This document shows, one piece after another, positions 10,590 through 23,065 of a stretch of DNA of 64,000 nucleotides (the stretch's first letter is position 1; every line of letters starts with the position of its first letter). The DNA lies in contig JADMNL010000028.1 in NCBI GenBank assembly GCA_016271365.2, forward strand, positions 98,177,501 through 98,241,500, written 5' to 3'. Under the pieces are notes generated by a model that worked only from the letters and a program-made list of their open reading frames with translations, searched no databases and was not told where the DNA came from. The position numbers were made by a program, and so were the translations under genes. Source of the DNA: Neoceratodus forsteri (lineage: Eukaryota > Chordata > Ceratodontiformes > Ceratodontidae).

Positions 10590-10935
10590 TTTATTTAAGC
10601 AATAATGACAGAGAAGCTGGTCATTTCGAAAGATTAATGACGGTTGGGGAGATGGGTGGCTCAAGGCACAGCCGAGGGCCACTTCCTCCAGCCAGTTGTT
10701 AAACCAAGGAAATGACCAGCTGAGGTTGTTATTGCAATTATAAATCTAATCACAATAATAACTGTTTCCCAATTTATTTTTACCGCATTTCAAACAGTGT
10801 CACGAGCCGCTATGTCACACAGTCAGTTGACAGCGGAATCTGTCATTTCTAAAACCTTAATGACCGATCCAGTTGCAATCAGGAGCCTCTTAGGCTCATG
10901 AATAATTAATTAGACATTTTAATAAAAAGAACTTA
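10590..10935. promoter_or_regulatory. Candidate conserved noncoding element
   Basis: This stretch has no partner elsewhere in the window, is AT-rich but not simple, and contains several homeodomain-type cores (TAATTAATTA near 10903-10913 and ATAATAACTG near 10755) plus E-box-like CAGCTG near 10719. It looks like typical vertebrate conserved noncoding sequence. That judgement is pattern-based; cross-species conservation cannot be seen here. Confidence 0.25.
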
Positions 10936-12834
10936 GTATAGGTGCCACAACACTTTCCACACACTCCTGGTCCAGATCTCTCTCTCCCTGCTTGAGGCCA
11001 TCCCACAAACTGCAATTTAACAGCATGAACTTTCAGTGTCAGTAAAACTTTCTGTAGCAGCGATAGTCTCTTGCCTAGCCATTTCTTCCATCTGCCCCTG
11101 CTGCCTCCTGCATGCTTTTTCTGTTTCTGGAATTGACAAAGGAAGCTGGCACACCCACATAAATATACATACATACATACATAAACACAACTTACTCTTC
11201 ACCTTGTGAGTTTGTCTCTGTCAGCTGCCCTGCCAGATTCTGACAGGAGTCCACATGAATTATGGTAACATGGAGATAATGGGGCTTGCATGGGATTAGG
11301 GGCAGCAGTAAAGTACAGTTCATGAGAGCCAACAAAAAAATTTCAGGGAGACTCCGACTAAAGAGAATTTGAAAGTATGGTCACTGGACTGAACCTCAGA
11401 ATTCTGCCTGGGCCACACATTTCAGGGACATATCATAGAAACACTAAACAGTCAAACATAGAAGATGTCAACAGATAAAGACCTTAATGACCACTCTAGT
11501 GTGTCCTATTTTTCCCTAGCTACAGCTACACCACAGACCCTTAATCAGTCTTCGGACTACCCTCCCCCACCACTTACACACACACAAACACCCATGACCA
11601 TACCACACGTCTCATCATACATTCATAGCAATCCCTGAATGCCTATTAGGTGGAATGACAATATATTGTATGAAACAAACAGTTTAAGGCAGTACATACA
11701 GCTTTGCTGTTCCCTGGCCCTCAAATCACTTTCTGACACTGACACCTCACCTGTGACCACTACCACAACATTCAGATGTCAGTACCAGTTGGCATCTGCC
11801 CTCTCTGCATATATTATTGAGGCAAATGACTGCTCCTTTACTTCACTAAGGTTTACCAAATACCACATTATCATCTCATCCGGACATAACTAAGTTCACA
11901 GTCTGTGCCTGTCCACCTAGCAGAGCTGAGATTCAATCCCATGGCCTCAGCAGGATGTTGGAGGTCAGTAGTACTCCTAATGTGCTGTTAACACCAGCTT
12001 TAATCATATTTTTGAAGACTTATGAGAAGGGTAATAGCAAGGAGCTGAGTGTATTGACTCCTATATTGGGTATCTGGCAACGTTCTAAACTCTACACAAC
12101 TTTGTTTTATGAGCTGTTTTGAAATAATTATGTGCCCTGTGATTAAGTGTAAGATGCAAACACAGAGCTAGGGAATCATATTCATACTATAGTGTGTAGT
12201 AGAGCAGTGTCCTATATAGAAATCCATTCTTTGAAAATGCTGTTATACAACAGTCAAAGGTCATGGAATGTGATTGTACCCTTCTAGGTAGAACAGCATT
12301 CTAGAACCTCTAGGGACTGCACAAGGCAGTTTCGCTTATGAAACAAGAAAGAAACAATGCACATGTCATATAATGCTATACACTATAAAAAATACAGGAT
12401 GAGCAACGTTATGCATAATCAGTGGGTTCTGCCACTGGGGTTCTGATTGCCACCAACCTCGAACTCCTGTGTGGCAAAACACACTGGTTGTGCATAGTTG
12501 CTCATGCAGTATATTCCATGATGTGGAACTGAATACTAATGAGTCTGTCACCCTGCACCCTTCGCTCTTGATTTTCAAGGAATCCAGGGTAGGTGGACCC
12601 TTCATCAACTTTCCAGGCAGCGCCCCACCTCAGTCCAAACCTGTCTGGCTGCTGCTGCTCACCACAGGCCCTGGAGTTAAATTGGGCAGACAGGCAGTGG
12701 CCCACTGGAATTTGGCTCCAATTTTCACACCACCTCACCTCTTAAACGCTTTTATGACAGAATCAGTTTGGCAATAGTGTCGATTATCAGGTATGAATAG
12801 GACCTATTCTATGAGCTAAGTTACACCATTTGGT
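10936..12834. other. Unassigned DNA with short simple repeats
   Basis: It contains a short CATA tract near 11166-11184 and an ACAC tract near 11574-11590. ORFs are short and without family character. No RNA gene or transposon end was recognised. Confidence 0.6.
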
Positions 12835-13240
12835 CCAATCGCCCATTCCTTCACTTTTTATTAGTTTGAGTTGGGTGGCTTTGACCTTCCACAACCCACT
12901 TTAAAAAACACACAAGTGGAGCATAGGGTGCCAAGCCCCATAACATAAATAAACTGACAAAACCAAAATGAGTTTTCTATGCGATCCTGGCACCTGCGAC
13001 TTAATCCTATCAAGTGCGGCCTGCTGCAAGAGTCTTCGTCAAAGTAAGATGAGCAGGCACAAACTCTTGGCCAAATCGCCCATTCCATTACTTTTATTAC
13101 TTGATTTGAAGGGGGCTTCACCCCATACCACCCTGTAAAAAAAAAAAGAGAATATGTGTGTGTGTGTGGGGGAGGGGTGACCCCACTCAAATAAAGTGAC
13201 AACCCAACCACAAGCATGAAACTAAGGCATGTGACCAAAA
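12835..13240. repeat. Two degenerate tandem units of about 235 bp
   Basis: Each unit starts with AATCGCCCATTCC (12837 and 13074), followed by a T-rich stretch, TGACC or CACCC and an A-run. The second unit contains a TG microsatellite near 13155-13168. This suggests an old local duplication. Confidence 0.6.
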
Positions 13241-13441
13241 CTGCACTGTATTCAGGAAGCTTTTATGGCAAGTTTCCTACATACCCAATAATTTACATGT
13301 AACCCATATGTCCATTTTGTAACATGGATATACATATGTTCTCTACGGTTCGGAAGGATGAGGTTACCTGGCACAAGAGACCTAGGTTTGACTACTCTGC
13401 ACAGGGGCACCCAAGTAAATCCAACTGCAGGAAGCAATAAC
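13241..13441. other. Unassigned DNA
   Basis: A short unique stretch between the degenerate duplication and the solo LTR. No feature recognised. Confidence 0.5.
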
Positions 13442-14958
13442 TGTAATGTCCAGAACCAGAATTGGGATTTTTCAGTGTGGCTTTATTTATTAACTCACTG
13501 AACATAAACAAAGCTCTGTATGGTCCCCAAAGACTACGTAACTGTAATGCAGATTAGAGGTTAAACACAGTGGTCCATTTGAGGAATGAACACAATACAA
13601 CAGTTGTCTGGCTTTGGACCCTACCAGCACTCGCCCGAACTTTGCATCGCATTGGATACACAGCCTGACTGGCCCGGCTCCCTGCCTGCCACTCGACTGA
13701 CGGTCTACTGGCGAATGGACCCAAACTCTACTTGAAAGACATCCTATCACACAAGGAGGCTCCCAACTGTGGCTCCCACACCACTTGAAGTCTGCAACTC
13801 CTACAGGGATTTTGTTTTCGTACTTCCAAATCGAAACTCCCATCAAACAAGGAGTACTCTCATCCTACAAGGGTAATTTTCCCATCCTGTGGCTCCCCAC
13901 ACCACTTGGAGTCATTGACTCCTAGAGAGATTTTCATGTAAGCACCCACGTCTGGGTACCCACCCCAGCACTGGTCAAGCGCATGAGGCGAGTAGCAAAA
14001 CAGAAGAAACTGTGAGAGTGGACCTGGTTACTAAAGATGGGGATTTATCCACCTCCAGCTCCCACAGCCCATACCCGGCCATTTCTCTGAACACACAGAA
14101 ACTTTAGGACTGTAACATGTAGATTGCATGGTGGATGAACTGACGCACCCTCTACTGCGAACTCTAAATCCATTTAAACTTTAAACTGACTGCTCCATTT
14201 GTTTGTCCTAGTGTGTATAGTCCTCCCAAACAGCAGTCCCCAATAAAACCATTTGAAACTTGAAACTGAATTGACTGCTCCATTTGTTCGTCCTAGTGTA
14301 TATAGTCCTCCCCAAACAGCAGTCCCCAATAACATTTCCTGACTGAAAACAGTTGTTTGCCCCTTAAACTGGAGCCAAACACTCACCCAATCGTTGCAGG
14401 GCCCCACAGGCGAAGTCCTTTGACCTTTGCTGTATTGTAGAACAACAACACAAATCAGGCAGCTTCTTTCCTTGGTGGGTGAAGGATTGCCCTGGAACCC
14501 ACAGGATCTTTTCCTGCCCCTCGGAGGGAGGGGCACCTGAGACCAGGACGGTCTCCACCACTTTATAAATGGTGAAACACAGAAAACTTCCTTCTGTGTG
14601 GAGACAAAACTCAAACTACAGACTGATGCTTCCTTCTTGCTCAAGGACAAAACTAAAACTCTTTTTCTCTGAGAGAGAAATCACACTGCACAATAATGCT
14701 TCCTTCTTGCTAAGGACAAACAGAAGACTGACTTTTGAATTCCCAAGGTTCTAAGAACTCTCTGAGCTGAAGATTCCAAATGTGGCTCATGCAGCTGTAA
14801 TAATTTTATATAATGATGTCATCTCTCCAGTCTCAGTTGTGACTGAGGACAGAGTGAGACAGTGTGAAACCCATTTAACTGGAGTTTCACAAGCTGCCTT
14901 CCCTGCCTACCACTAGGTCTTACTGGGATTCTAGTAACCCGGGTAACAAAGGGTTACA
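13442..14958 (-). repeat. Probable solo LTR, minus strand (1517 bp)
   Basis: On the minus strand the stretch begins TGTAACCC and ends ATTACA, the TG...CA form of an LTR, and has AATAAATAAA about 45 bases before its end, the expected place for a polyadenylation signal. It carries an internal duplication of about 100 bases (around 14185-14245 and 14270-14330). The body is unrelated to the LTRs of copies A and B apart from the shared first eight bases. The flanking 5-mers (ATAAC and TACAC) do not match, so a clean target duplication is not seen. It could also be the end of a decayed element continuing to about 15190. Confidence 0.5.
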
Positions 14959-15194
14959 TACACATTGCCCTTGGATTCGACCACGTCTCTGCAGTCCATA
15001 TTCTCCCTCCATCAGACACTAGTTCCTTGGCTTTCCTGACAGTGTCAGTCACATCACCCGTACGTAACTTTTAGAACAGCTTGACCCTTTCAGAAACTCA
15101 TCTCTTTCAGAAGTGCAGTAATACAATCAGCAATGCCCTGTACAGAATATACATTACAGAATACACATTACAGAATACATTTCCAGAATAGATT
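14959..15194. other. Unassigned DNA between LTR and CR1
   Basis: It includes three near-identical short repeats (ACATTACAGAATAC type, about 15150-15180). It may be internal sequence of the element whose LTR ends at 14958, but no protein motif supports this. Confidence 0.4.
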
Positions 15195-17090
15195 TTTGTT
15201 AAATGTCAAAAGGCTATCCTAGATCTAGTACTGACTAACAAGGAAGGGATCACAGATCTCCAGGTAGAAGGTCACCTGGGGCCAGTGACCATCACATGGT
15301 ATGGTTCAATTTGGCTACTACATCTAAATCATCCCATTCCAAGGCAAAAATATGGGACTTCAGAGGAGCTGACTTTGATAAGATGGCCAACAGAGTTAAG
15401 CTAGCCCTGGCAAAAAGAAACACAGGTGAGGAGGTACAGGCAAAGTGGGCAAGCATTAAGGATGCAATACTTGAAGCAACATCCCATTGTGTTAGACAGA
15501 AAAGGAAGTAAAAGAAGAAGGAAACCACTTGGTTCTTAAATACAGTAGCAGAAAAGGTCAGAGCCAAAAGGCTGGCCTTCAGGAAATATAAGGGAACACA
15601 GCGGATGAAGATAGGTAGGCATACCAAACTGCCCTAAGGGAAGCAGGGAAGGCAGTAAGGCAGGCAAAGTCCCAAACTGAGGAAACACTAGCATGAACAG
15701 TAAAGAAGGCGACAAGACTTTCTATAGATACATTAGTGAAAGGAGAAAGTCCAGAAGGGGTATTGCTAAGCTAAATGGAGAAAAGGGAGCATGTGAGGAG
15801 GAGGACCCTGTAAAGGCATCTATCCTAAATAGATACTTTTGCTCAGTATTTACTGAAGAGAAGGTAGGGCAGGGCCCACAGCTTAGCATCATGGACACAG
15901 CGGGGAGGGAGGTGAGCACTACTCCCTTCACAAAAGAAAGGGTCCTACAAGAGCTTGCTAAGCTCAGGGTGGATAGGGCAATGGGACCTGATGGCATACA
16001 TCCCAGGGTACTTAAGGAGCTAAAGGTGGAACTAGCAGAGCCATTAGCAGAACTGTTTAGTGAGTCTCTGAGCACAGGAGAGGTCCCAGAAGACTGGAGA
16101 AGGGCTCATGTGATCCGCTCCACAAGAGTGGTAGCAGGGAGGAGGCGGGAACTACAGACCAGTCAGTCTTACCTCAGTAGTGGGCAAGATTATGGAGGCA
16201 CTCCTTAAGGAAAGGATAGTGCAACACCTGGAATCCATAGGGGCACAGGATCCAAGACAGCATGGGTTTACAAAAGGAAGGTCCTGTTAAACTAATCTCA
16301 TAGATTTCTTTGACTGGGTAACCAGAATGGTGGACCAAGGGGAGCAGTTGATGTCGCCTACCTTGACTTCAGCAAAGTTTTGACACTGTTCCACATAGAA
16401 GATTGATAAATAAGCTGGGTAGGCTAGGGTGGGTCAGAAGTTGGTCAACTGGGTGCAAACTGGTTGTGGGCAGAAAACAGAGAGTGGTGGTAAATGGTAT
16501 GCAGTCAGAAGAAATGCAAGTCACAAGTGGAGTACCTCAGGGATCAGTTCTGGGCCAGTCCTCTTCAACATCTTCATTAGTGACCTTGCAGATGGACTAG
16601 AGGTAAGGCTTGTCTGTTTGCAGATGACACCAAGATCTGCAACAGAGTAGATGATCCAGATGGGGTGGGCAGAATGAGAAGAGATCTGGATAAACTAGCA
16701 AAATGGTCAGAAGAGTGGCAACTGAGATTTAATGCAAATGAAAGAAAATCATGCACATAGGAAGAGAAACCCTGAAGCCACCTATAGACTGGGAGAGTTG
16801 CTAGCAGTCACAAAGGAAGAAAGAGACGTGGGCATCATCATCACTGATGACCTGAAATCATCCAAGCAGACCTCTAAAGTATTAGGTAAGGCTAGGGGTG
16901 TTAGGGTGTATTAGTAGGGTATCACAAGTCGTAGAGGGAGGTAATAATCCTATTTACAAGACACTGGTTAGGCCCCATCTGAGTACTGCGGCAGTATTGG
17001 AGGCCACACTTCACAAGGACATTAACCAAATTGAGGCAGTCCAGAGAGGGCAACCAAATGGTGCAGGGACTGCATCAGAAGACATATGAC
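15195..17090 (+). pseudogene. CR1 ORF2 remnant: endonuclease C-terminus and RT
   Basis: ORF2 normally encodes an APE-type endonuclease and an RT for target-primed reverse transcription. Visible parts are the endonuclease end (LDLVLTNKEG near 15215-15250, then a GHLG and HH segment), RT fingers (MGPDGIHPRVLKELK, about 15981-16025), the palm strand AYLDFSK near 16355, VTSGVPQGSVLG (about 16520-16555), and the catalytic FADD at 16617-16628. The C-terminal LVRPHLS follows at about 16964. Frame changes occur near 15510, 15640, 16120, 16290, 16375, 16555, 16605 and later, so it is not functional as written. Confidence 0.9.
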
Positions 17091-17521
17091 GACAGATTAA
17101 CAGAGCTCAATATGTATACCCTTGAGCAAAGGAGTGAGAGGTGATATGATCGAGGCATTCAAACACCTTAAGGGCATTAACAAGGTGAAAGAGTCTAACA
17201 TGTTTACATATAAGAAAATAGCAGGACAAGAGGACACAGCATGAGATTAGAGGGGCGATTAAGGGGAATGTGAGGAAATTATTTTCACAGAAAGGGTGGT
17301 GGATGCATGGAATGGCTTACCACAAGAAGTGGTGGCTATGAATACAGTGCAGGGCTTCAAGCAGGCATGGGATAGGCATAAGGGAGCAATACAAATGACT
17401 ATGAATAAATAGGCCACTGACAGAGCAAAAGGCGATGGCACATTTATAAGGTAGAAAAGAAATGGGCAGACTGGATGGGCCTTGCGGTCCTTATCTGCCG
17501 TCAGCTTCTATGTTTCTATGT
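15195..17521 (+). mobile_element. CR1 LINE, 5'-truncated
   Basis: The element starts within the endonuclease C-terminus, runs through RT and ends with the typical CR1 3' tail, a short repeated TTCTATG motif (TCTATGTTTCTATG at about 17507-17520). 5' truncation is the usual outcome of incomplete target-primed reverse transcription. The reading frame is broken in several places. Confidence 0.9.
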
Positions 17522-17958
17522 TTTTTTATTATTTTCTAACCTCTTTCAAAAAATTCTGTAATGTTCATAGACTTCCTAGTTTCTCATGCCTGTATTTTGA
17601 TCTGGAAGAGCCACTTTAAATAGTAAATCAAGCAAGATCTGACAGCCAAGCAAAGGACTTCTGGCATGGCAGCGCATGTGTACAACCTACAGTAAAGATA
17701 AAATGCAGCATATTCCTTACAGAATCGACAACACTTTCTGGATGTAAGGAAAATGGCAACTTTAATAAATCTTCCATACGTGGTTCTACAAATTATAAAT
17801 AGCACACACTTCAAAATAATCTAATTGCTGAACAAGAAACAGTAAGTTATGTGGCTGAAGCTTCTACAAATAGTAAAAGTTCATATTCTGTCCCGTGGAT
17901 GAGGCTTTAGTTTTTTTTTAATAGCCCCTGCCCATTGATGCAATAACTAAGAGCGTCC
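17522..17958. other. Unassigned AT-rich DNA
   Basis: No gene or repeat recognised. T-runs near 17520-17535 and 17909-17918. Confidence 0.6.
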
Positions 17959-17959
17959 C

Positions 17960-19060
17960 TCCCACCCAGCTCACAGAGGCAACATCAGTGTCCTCTCATC
18001 CATCCCCAGAGGCAGCATCAGCATCCCTCCCATCAGTCCCCACAGAGGCAACATCAGCATCCTCCAGTCCATCCCCACAGAGGCAGTCACCATCAACATC
18101 CCTCCCATCAATTCCCAAAGTGGCAATATCAACATCCTTCCCTCAGAGACATCGAATTCCTCCCATCCATCCACAGAGAGGCAACATCAGCATCCCTCCC
18201 ATCCATCTCCAGAGAGCAACATCAGGTCCTCCCATCCAACCCCAGAGAGGCAGCATCAACATCCCTCCGTCAGTCCCCACAGAGGCAACATCAGCATCCT
18301 CCAGTCCATCCCCACTGAGGCACCCGCCATCTGCATTGCTCCCATCAGTTCCCACAGTGTCAACTTCAGCATCCCTCCCATCAATCCCCACAGAGGCAAC
18401 ATCAGCATCTCTCAGTCCATCCCCACAGAGGCACTGCCACCATCTATATCCCTCCCATCAGTTCCCACTGTGGCAACATCAACATCCCTCCCATCAATCC
18501 CCAGAGAAGCATCATCAGCATCCCTCCAGACAGTCCATCCCCACAGAGGCACTGCCACCATCTGCATCTCTCCCATCAGTTCCCACAGTAGCAACATCAG
18601 CATCCCTCCCATCAATCCCCAGAGGCAACATCAGCATCCTTCCAGAGGCACCACCACCATCAGCATCCCTCTCATTAGTTCCCACAGTGACATCAGCATC
18701 CCTCCAGTCCATCACCACAGAGGCAGTGCCACCATCAGTATCCCTCCCATCAATTCCCACAGTGGCAAAATCAGCGTCCCTACCATCCCTCCACACAGAG
18801 GTATCAGCATCCCTCCCATCCATCCCACAGAGGCATCCTCCCATCAATCCCCAGAGGCAACATCAGCATCCTTCTAGTCCAGCCCACAGAGGCACCGCCA
18901 CCATCAGCATCCCTCCTATCAGTTCCCACAGTGACATCAGCATCCCTCCAGTCCATCGCCACAGAGGCAGTGCCACCATCAGCATCCCTCCCATCTATTC
19001 CCACAGTGGCAACATCAGCATCCCCATCCCCACAGAGGTAACATCAGCATCACTCCTATA
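17960..19060 (+). repeat. Minisatellite, 1.1 kb, Ser/Pro-rich if translated
   Basis: About thirty imperfect copies of a unit of roughly 33-48 bases share CACAGAGGCAACATCAGCAT and CCCTCCCATC. One plus-strand frame stays open for 357 residues (17988-19061), giving runs such as TEATSASLPSIP. This happens because the unit lacks in-frame stops in that register, and open frames also exist on the opposite strand over the same bases. There is no start context, neighbouring exon or conserved domain. I read it as a minisatellite, not a gene, though a repeat-containing exon cannot be excluded. Confidence 0.8.
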
Positions 19061-19079
19061 GAATAAGTTTAAATATGTC

Positions 19080-22000
19080 AGCCCTCCTCCAGCATGGGCT
19101 AAGCAACCCAGAGAATACTATGAGCTGAAGTGCCTGAGGAGCAGGGTTGATTTCCTAGCCTGATTGCCAGTAGTCAGGAGACACTCTATCGTGATTGAAT
19201 CATGTGCACCCCAGCTCACGGAACAGTTCTGCTGCTGGCCTACCTTTACTTGCTGGCTGGCTCTCCTCCTCTGCTGGCAGCGGCTCCTTGTGGATGTGTT
19301 CACTCACTCTGTGCTGCCGAGTCTTACTTCTCCTACTGATCTTGGGCAACGCCCATCCGAACCCTGGCCCAGGCTGTTCAAGCTTTCTGAAAAGGCAGGC
19401 GCCCTCACCATCACAACCATCAACATCTGCAGCCTGTTACCAAAGCTTGATGCACTCCAAGCCTTTGTCAGCCAACATAATCCTGATATCCTTGCTGTAG
19501 TTGAAACATGGCTGACACCAAAGTTCCTGATCTGGCAATTACCTTACAGGGATACAATGTTTTCAGATTGGACCATGTGTCCAAAGGGGAGGGATGTGCC
19601 ATCTACATTGAGATAATCTCCTGGGGCACCTTATTTACAACCCCGTCCCTGAATCCTTGGCCCAGCTTCTATCCATTAAAATTCTTCTAGGTCCCAATCA
19701 AAAAGCCCCCACCATCGCTCCTATATATTCCACCTCGAGATCAAGATCTTAGCAAAAGAAGTTCTTAACCGTCAGGTCCCAATCTCCTGGCTCTGAACAC
19801 ATTCTGCTTGGTGATTTCAATATAAACTGGCTTGCATCTGATGTCTACACTCATAAGGGTGCCCTTGCAGCTGTCAACCTCTCACAATTGGTCACCACAC
19901 CAACTTGGATAAATTACAAAACTGGCACCAGTACCCTGCTGGACTGGGTTCTCACCAATCACCCTACCAGCATCTCTCATACCTCCGTTCTCCCAGACTC
20001 TCTCAGTGACCACTCCCGGTTATATGTGAATGGTCCAATAAATTTCTAAAGACACCCCTATAATCATTACCAGCAGAGTCCTCCTTATGGTCAACTTATC
20101 CCTCTCAAACAGTACCTATCCTTGCAAGACTGGCTGCCCATCTGCAAAGCACGGATGTTAACCTAGCCCTCGACTACTTCATCACCGCCTTCAATAAGGC
20201 TTGTGACCTCTTCGCGCCTTCAAAAACGGAAAACAAAAGCCTTCTGTGGCCCTTGGATAACTGCTGAGCTCCTTTCCCAACTGAAATCTAGGGACCACCT
20301 GTGGGCAGTGGCCAAAGCCACAGGCAAACAATCTGACATCCAAAATACAAACATGCCCGTAATGCCTGCACAAAATCCATTAATCTCACGAAAGCTCATA
20401 TTACAAGGACATCCTCACCAACACCTGGGAAATGGTCATGCTTTCTGGGACAATATCAAGGACATTACTGGGAAACAATCAAAGTCCCCTCGGCCATGTT
20501 AATTGTTGAAGGGTCCACTACCCTTGATCCATGTTCATTGCAAATACCTTTAACCTGGCTTTTACCGACCTCAGTACTGTTCTACCACCTGATTTCTTCA
20601 CGGTCAGTCCACCCCCTATAATACACCCTGCACTCTGTCAAACACCCTCATTTTACTCAGGAGATTAAGATGAATGAAGCTCTACATACATCGCCTCAGC
20701 CATCTCCACTTCCAGAATTAGCAGTGACACCCTGGGCCTTAAGCTGCTATCACTTACATTGACGAGGTCCTCAGTCCCCTAACTAAAATTCTTAACCTCT
20801 CTCCCACCAGTACATTCTCTGAAATATGGAAAACTGCCACTGTGACCCCGGTCCACAAAGGTGGGGACAAGACCTGCCACTCTAACTACTGCCTGACCTC
20901 CATATTGCCACCACTATCCAAGGCCCTAGGCGTCTTGTTGCAGACCAGCTCACTGATTATTTGGACAAATATAATATTCTGTGCACACAACAGCACAGTT
21001 TTAAAAAAGGGCATAGTACCACCACTGCCCTGCTTGAATGTACCAGTGCAGTGCATAGTTCCCTTGATAAAGGTCTTCTTACTGGGCGGTCTTCATCGAC
21101 CTCTCAAAGGCATTTGACACGGTCCATCATCGGCTGCTGTATGACCAACTATTCCTTGCTGGCCTTCCGGACTCAGTCCGCTGGTTCAGAAGCTACCTTG
21201 ACAACTGCTCTCAAAGAGTAAAATTGCCAGTGCTATCTCAGACACCTTGCCTGTCTGCTCTGGAGTCCCTCAGTGGTCCATACTGGGCCCTCTCCTTTTC
21301 AGCCTCTTTTAAACTCCCTACCACAATCCTGCTCAGAACAAATCATCCTGTATCGGATGATGCTGTTGTCTTTTCTATGCACAAGGACCTTTCACCACTA
21401 CAACAAAGCCTCCAACTCGGATTCAGTGCTGTTGAAACATGGTTCTCCAATCATAAACTAGTCCTCAATCACAAGAAAACCAAGTCATTGCTATTCTGCA
21501 GTTCACATAACGTTACAAGCAACACCCCTTGTCATCTCCACCAAACAGGGGACTGTCCTAGAACAAGTTTACTCATTCAAATACCTAGAGTTCTGCTTGA
21601 CCCCAATCTCTCCTATATGGCTCACATTGACACGTGGCTAAAAGCTGCCAACACATGTGGATTACTCTACAAGCACAGGCAGCACCTCACCCCAGAGGCC
21701 CTGAAGATTGCCGTTCAGAGCTCTGTGGTGTCAATTATTGATTATGGCCTCATTATCTATGGCTCCGCCACGACATCTGCCCTCCGACGTATAACAACTG
21801 CACTTAGCAAAGCATGCCGACTCACAACTGCTGCCCACCACCTCACCCACACCTGTGCCCTTTATGAAAAATCTGGATGGCTCCAACTCTCCAACCGTAT
21901 AAAGTATCTCACATGTGCTACGTGGGAAAAATCAACCTTGGCCTCACCACCCTGGTGTTACTGCCTTGTTACATCAAAACACCAACTAACAGAACACAGG

Positions 22001-22725
22001 GCTCAACAACCCAGATTCTACAAGTTTTTAGCTAGTCGAACTATGCAGGGCCAACGCTCAACCTATAGGGCTCCTCTATGAATGAATGGTCTCAGCCACA
22101 CCATCTCCTCTTCCTCAACACTAGGTCTGTTCAAAACCAGGCTCCGGGCCCATCTCATTGCCTCTAGCTCCTATGACTGCCTCTTCTAGATGATGACCTA
22201 CACAGCTTTAATCCTAACATATACTGCTTAACCCCAGGCCCCCAGTCCCCCTCCCCCAGCTCCTGAGGTGCCACTTCAAATCTCAGGTCTTCATACCACC
22301 TCATTAGTCGCTCCTTGCCCCATTATAGCACTTACTCCCCCCACCACCAACAAACCCCTTTTCTCTTCTACCACTCCTTCCCATTTATTTTTTAACAAAT
22401 ACCTCCAGCTGCATCCTCCCCTCACCCTCCCTCTCATCCCTGTTTCTCTGCCCCACAGCACCTGACCCACCTATTCCTTGTAATACAGGCCCTTGCTGTG
22501 TCTACCATTTTAATATAGCTGCCTCTGTTAATCACCTGCATTTCTCCTCCTCACACTTTTACTCTTCCTATAATTGACCCTCTCAATGGCACTGTTGTAC
22601 ATGAATTGTTTACTGTTATTTCACTGTTGCTTCCTTTGTTGTTTGTTATTTCTTGAACCTTTGTAAAGAGCCTTGGCTCAAAGGTACTTGCAATCCTAGA
22701 ATAAATAAATAAAAATAAATAAAAA
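19080..22725 (+). mobile_element. Rex1/L2-like LINE (Jockey-type superclade)
   Basis: A nearly full-length ORF2 region on the plus strand is followed by a 3' end with AATAAATAAATAAAAATAAA tail repeats (about 22700-22725). The endonuclease and RT motifs place it among Rex1/L2/CR1-related LINEs. The start is approximate, set by the end of the minisatellite. Confidence 0.8.
19195..22190 (+). pseudogene. Rex1/L2-like ORF2: 2A-like leader, endonuclease, RT
   Basis: The N-terminal part has a hydrophobic run then HPNPGP (NPGP at 19360-19371), a 2A-like context. The APE endonuclease shows INICSLLPKLDAL (about 19421), VVETWLTP (about 19497) and LLGDFNINWL (about 19805-19835), and a DHS near 20008. 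RT shows VTPVHKGGD (about 20842), FIDLSKAFDTVHHR (about 21095-21135) and a catalytic box near 21350-21362 that reads YADD only if a one-base loss is allowed for. A 285-residue open stretch (21224-22081) holds the end of RT and the C-terminus. Multiple frame breaks make it a pseudogene as written. Confidence 0.85.
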
Positions 22726-23065
22726 ATGCCCTTTTGAAAAGTGTCCCACAGTGCCTGCAGTTAATAATATCCATTCCAGTTGCGTTGCTGAGTTTATAAC
22801 CTGGTCTGAATAATTAGAAGGAGGAAAATGAAAGCAAAAGTTTGATTTATTATTTTTTTTTTTTGTATAACTTGTTATAACAAATTAAATTACTTGTGTA
22901 CCTGTGAGTGAGGTCTGTGTGGATACCCTCTGATCCTCCCCTTCCTGCTTTGCTACAGGAAATGTTACGACTGTGCTACTCTATAAAAGGAGTGGAGCAT
23001 GGGGTGGTTGGAGGCAGGGGTGAGTGGTGGGCCTTCCCTGCCGAAAAGAAGAACCACAGATGAAA
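22726..23065. other. Unassigned DNA with a TATA-like motif
   Basis: There is a T-run near 22850-22863 and a strong TATA-like CTATAAAAGG at 22981-22990, about 85 bases before the composite repeat begins. No transcript evidence is visible. Confidence 0.4.

Noticed and set aside
17960..19060. CRISPR array
   Set aside because: Units are imperfect, variable in length and have no unique spacers; the context is a eukaryotic genome.
17988..19061. 357-residue open frame as a host gene
   Set aside because: It is the translation of a minisatellite, has open frames on the other strand too, and no domain, exon signals or neighbours support a gene.
21224..22081. 285-residue open frame as a separate gene
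   Set aside because: It is the end of the RT and C-terminal region of the Rex1/L2-like LINE, in frame with its motifs.
22981..22990. Promoter of a host gene (TATAAAAGG)
   Set aside because: No exon, start codon context or coding sequence follows; only the composite repeat does.
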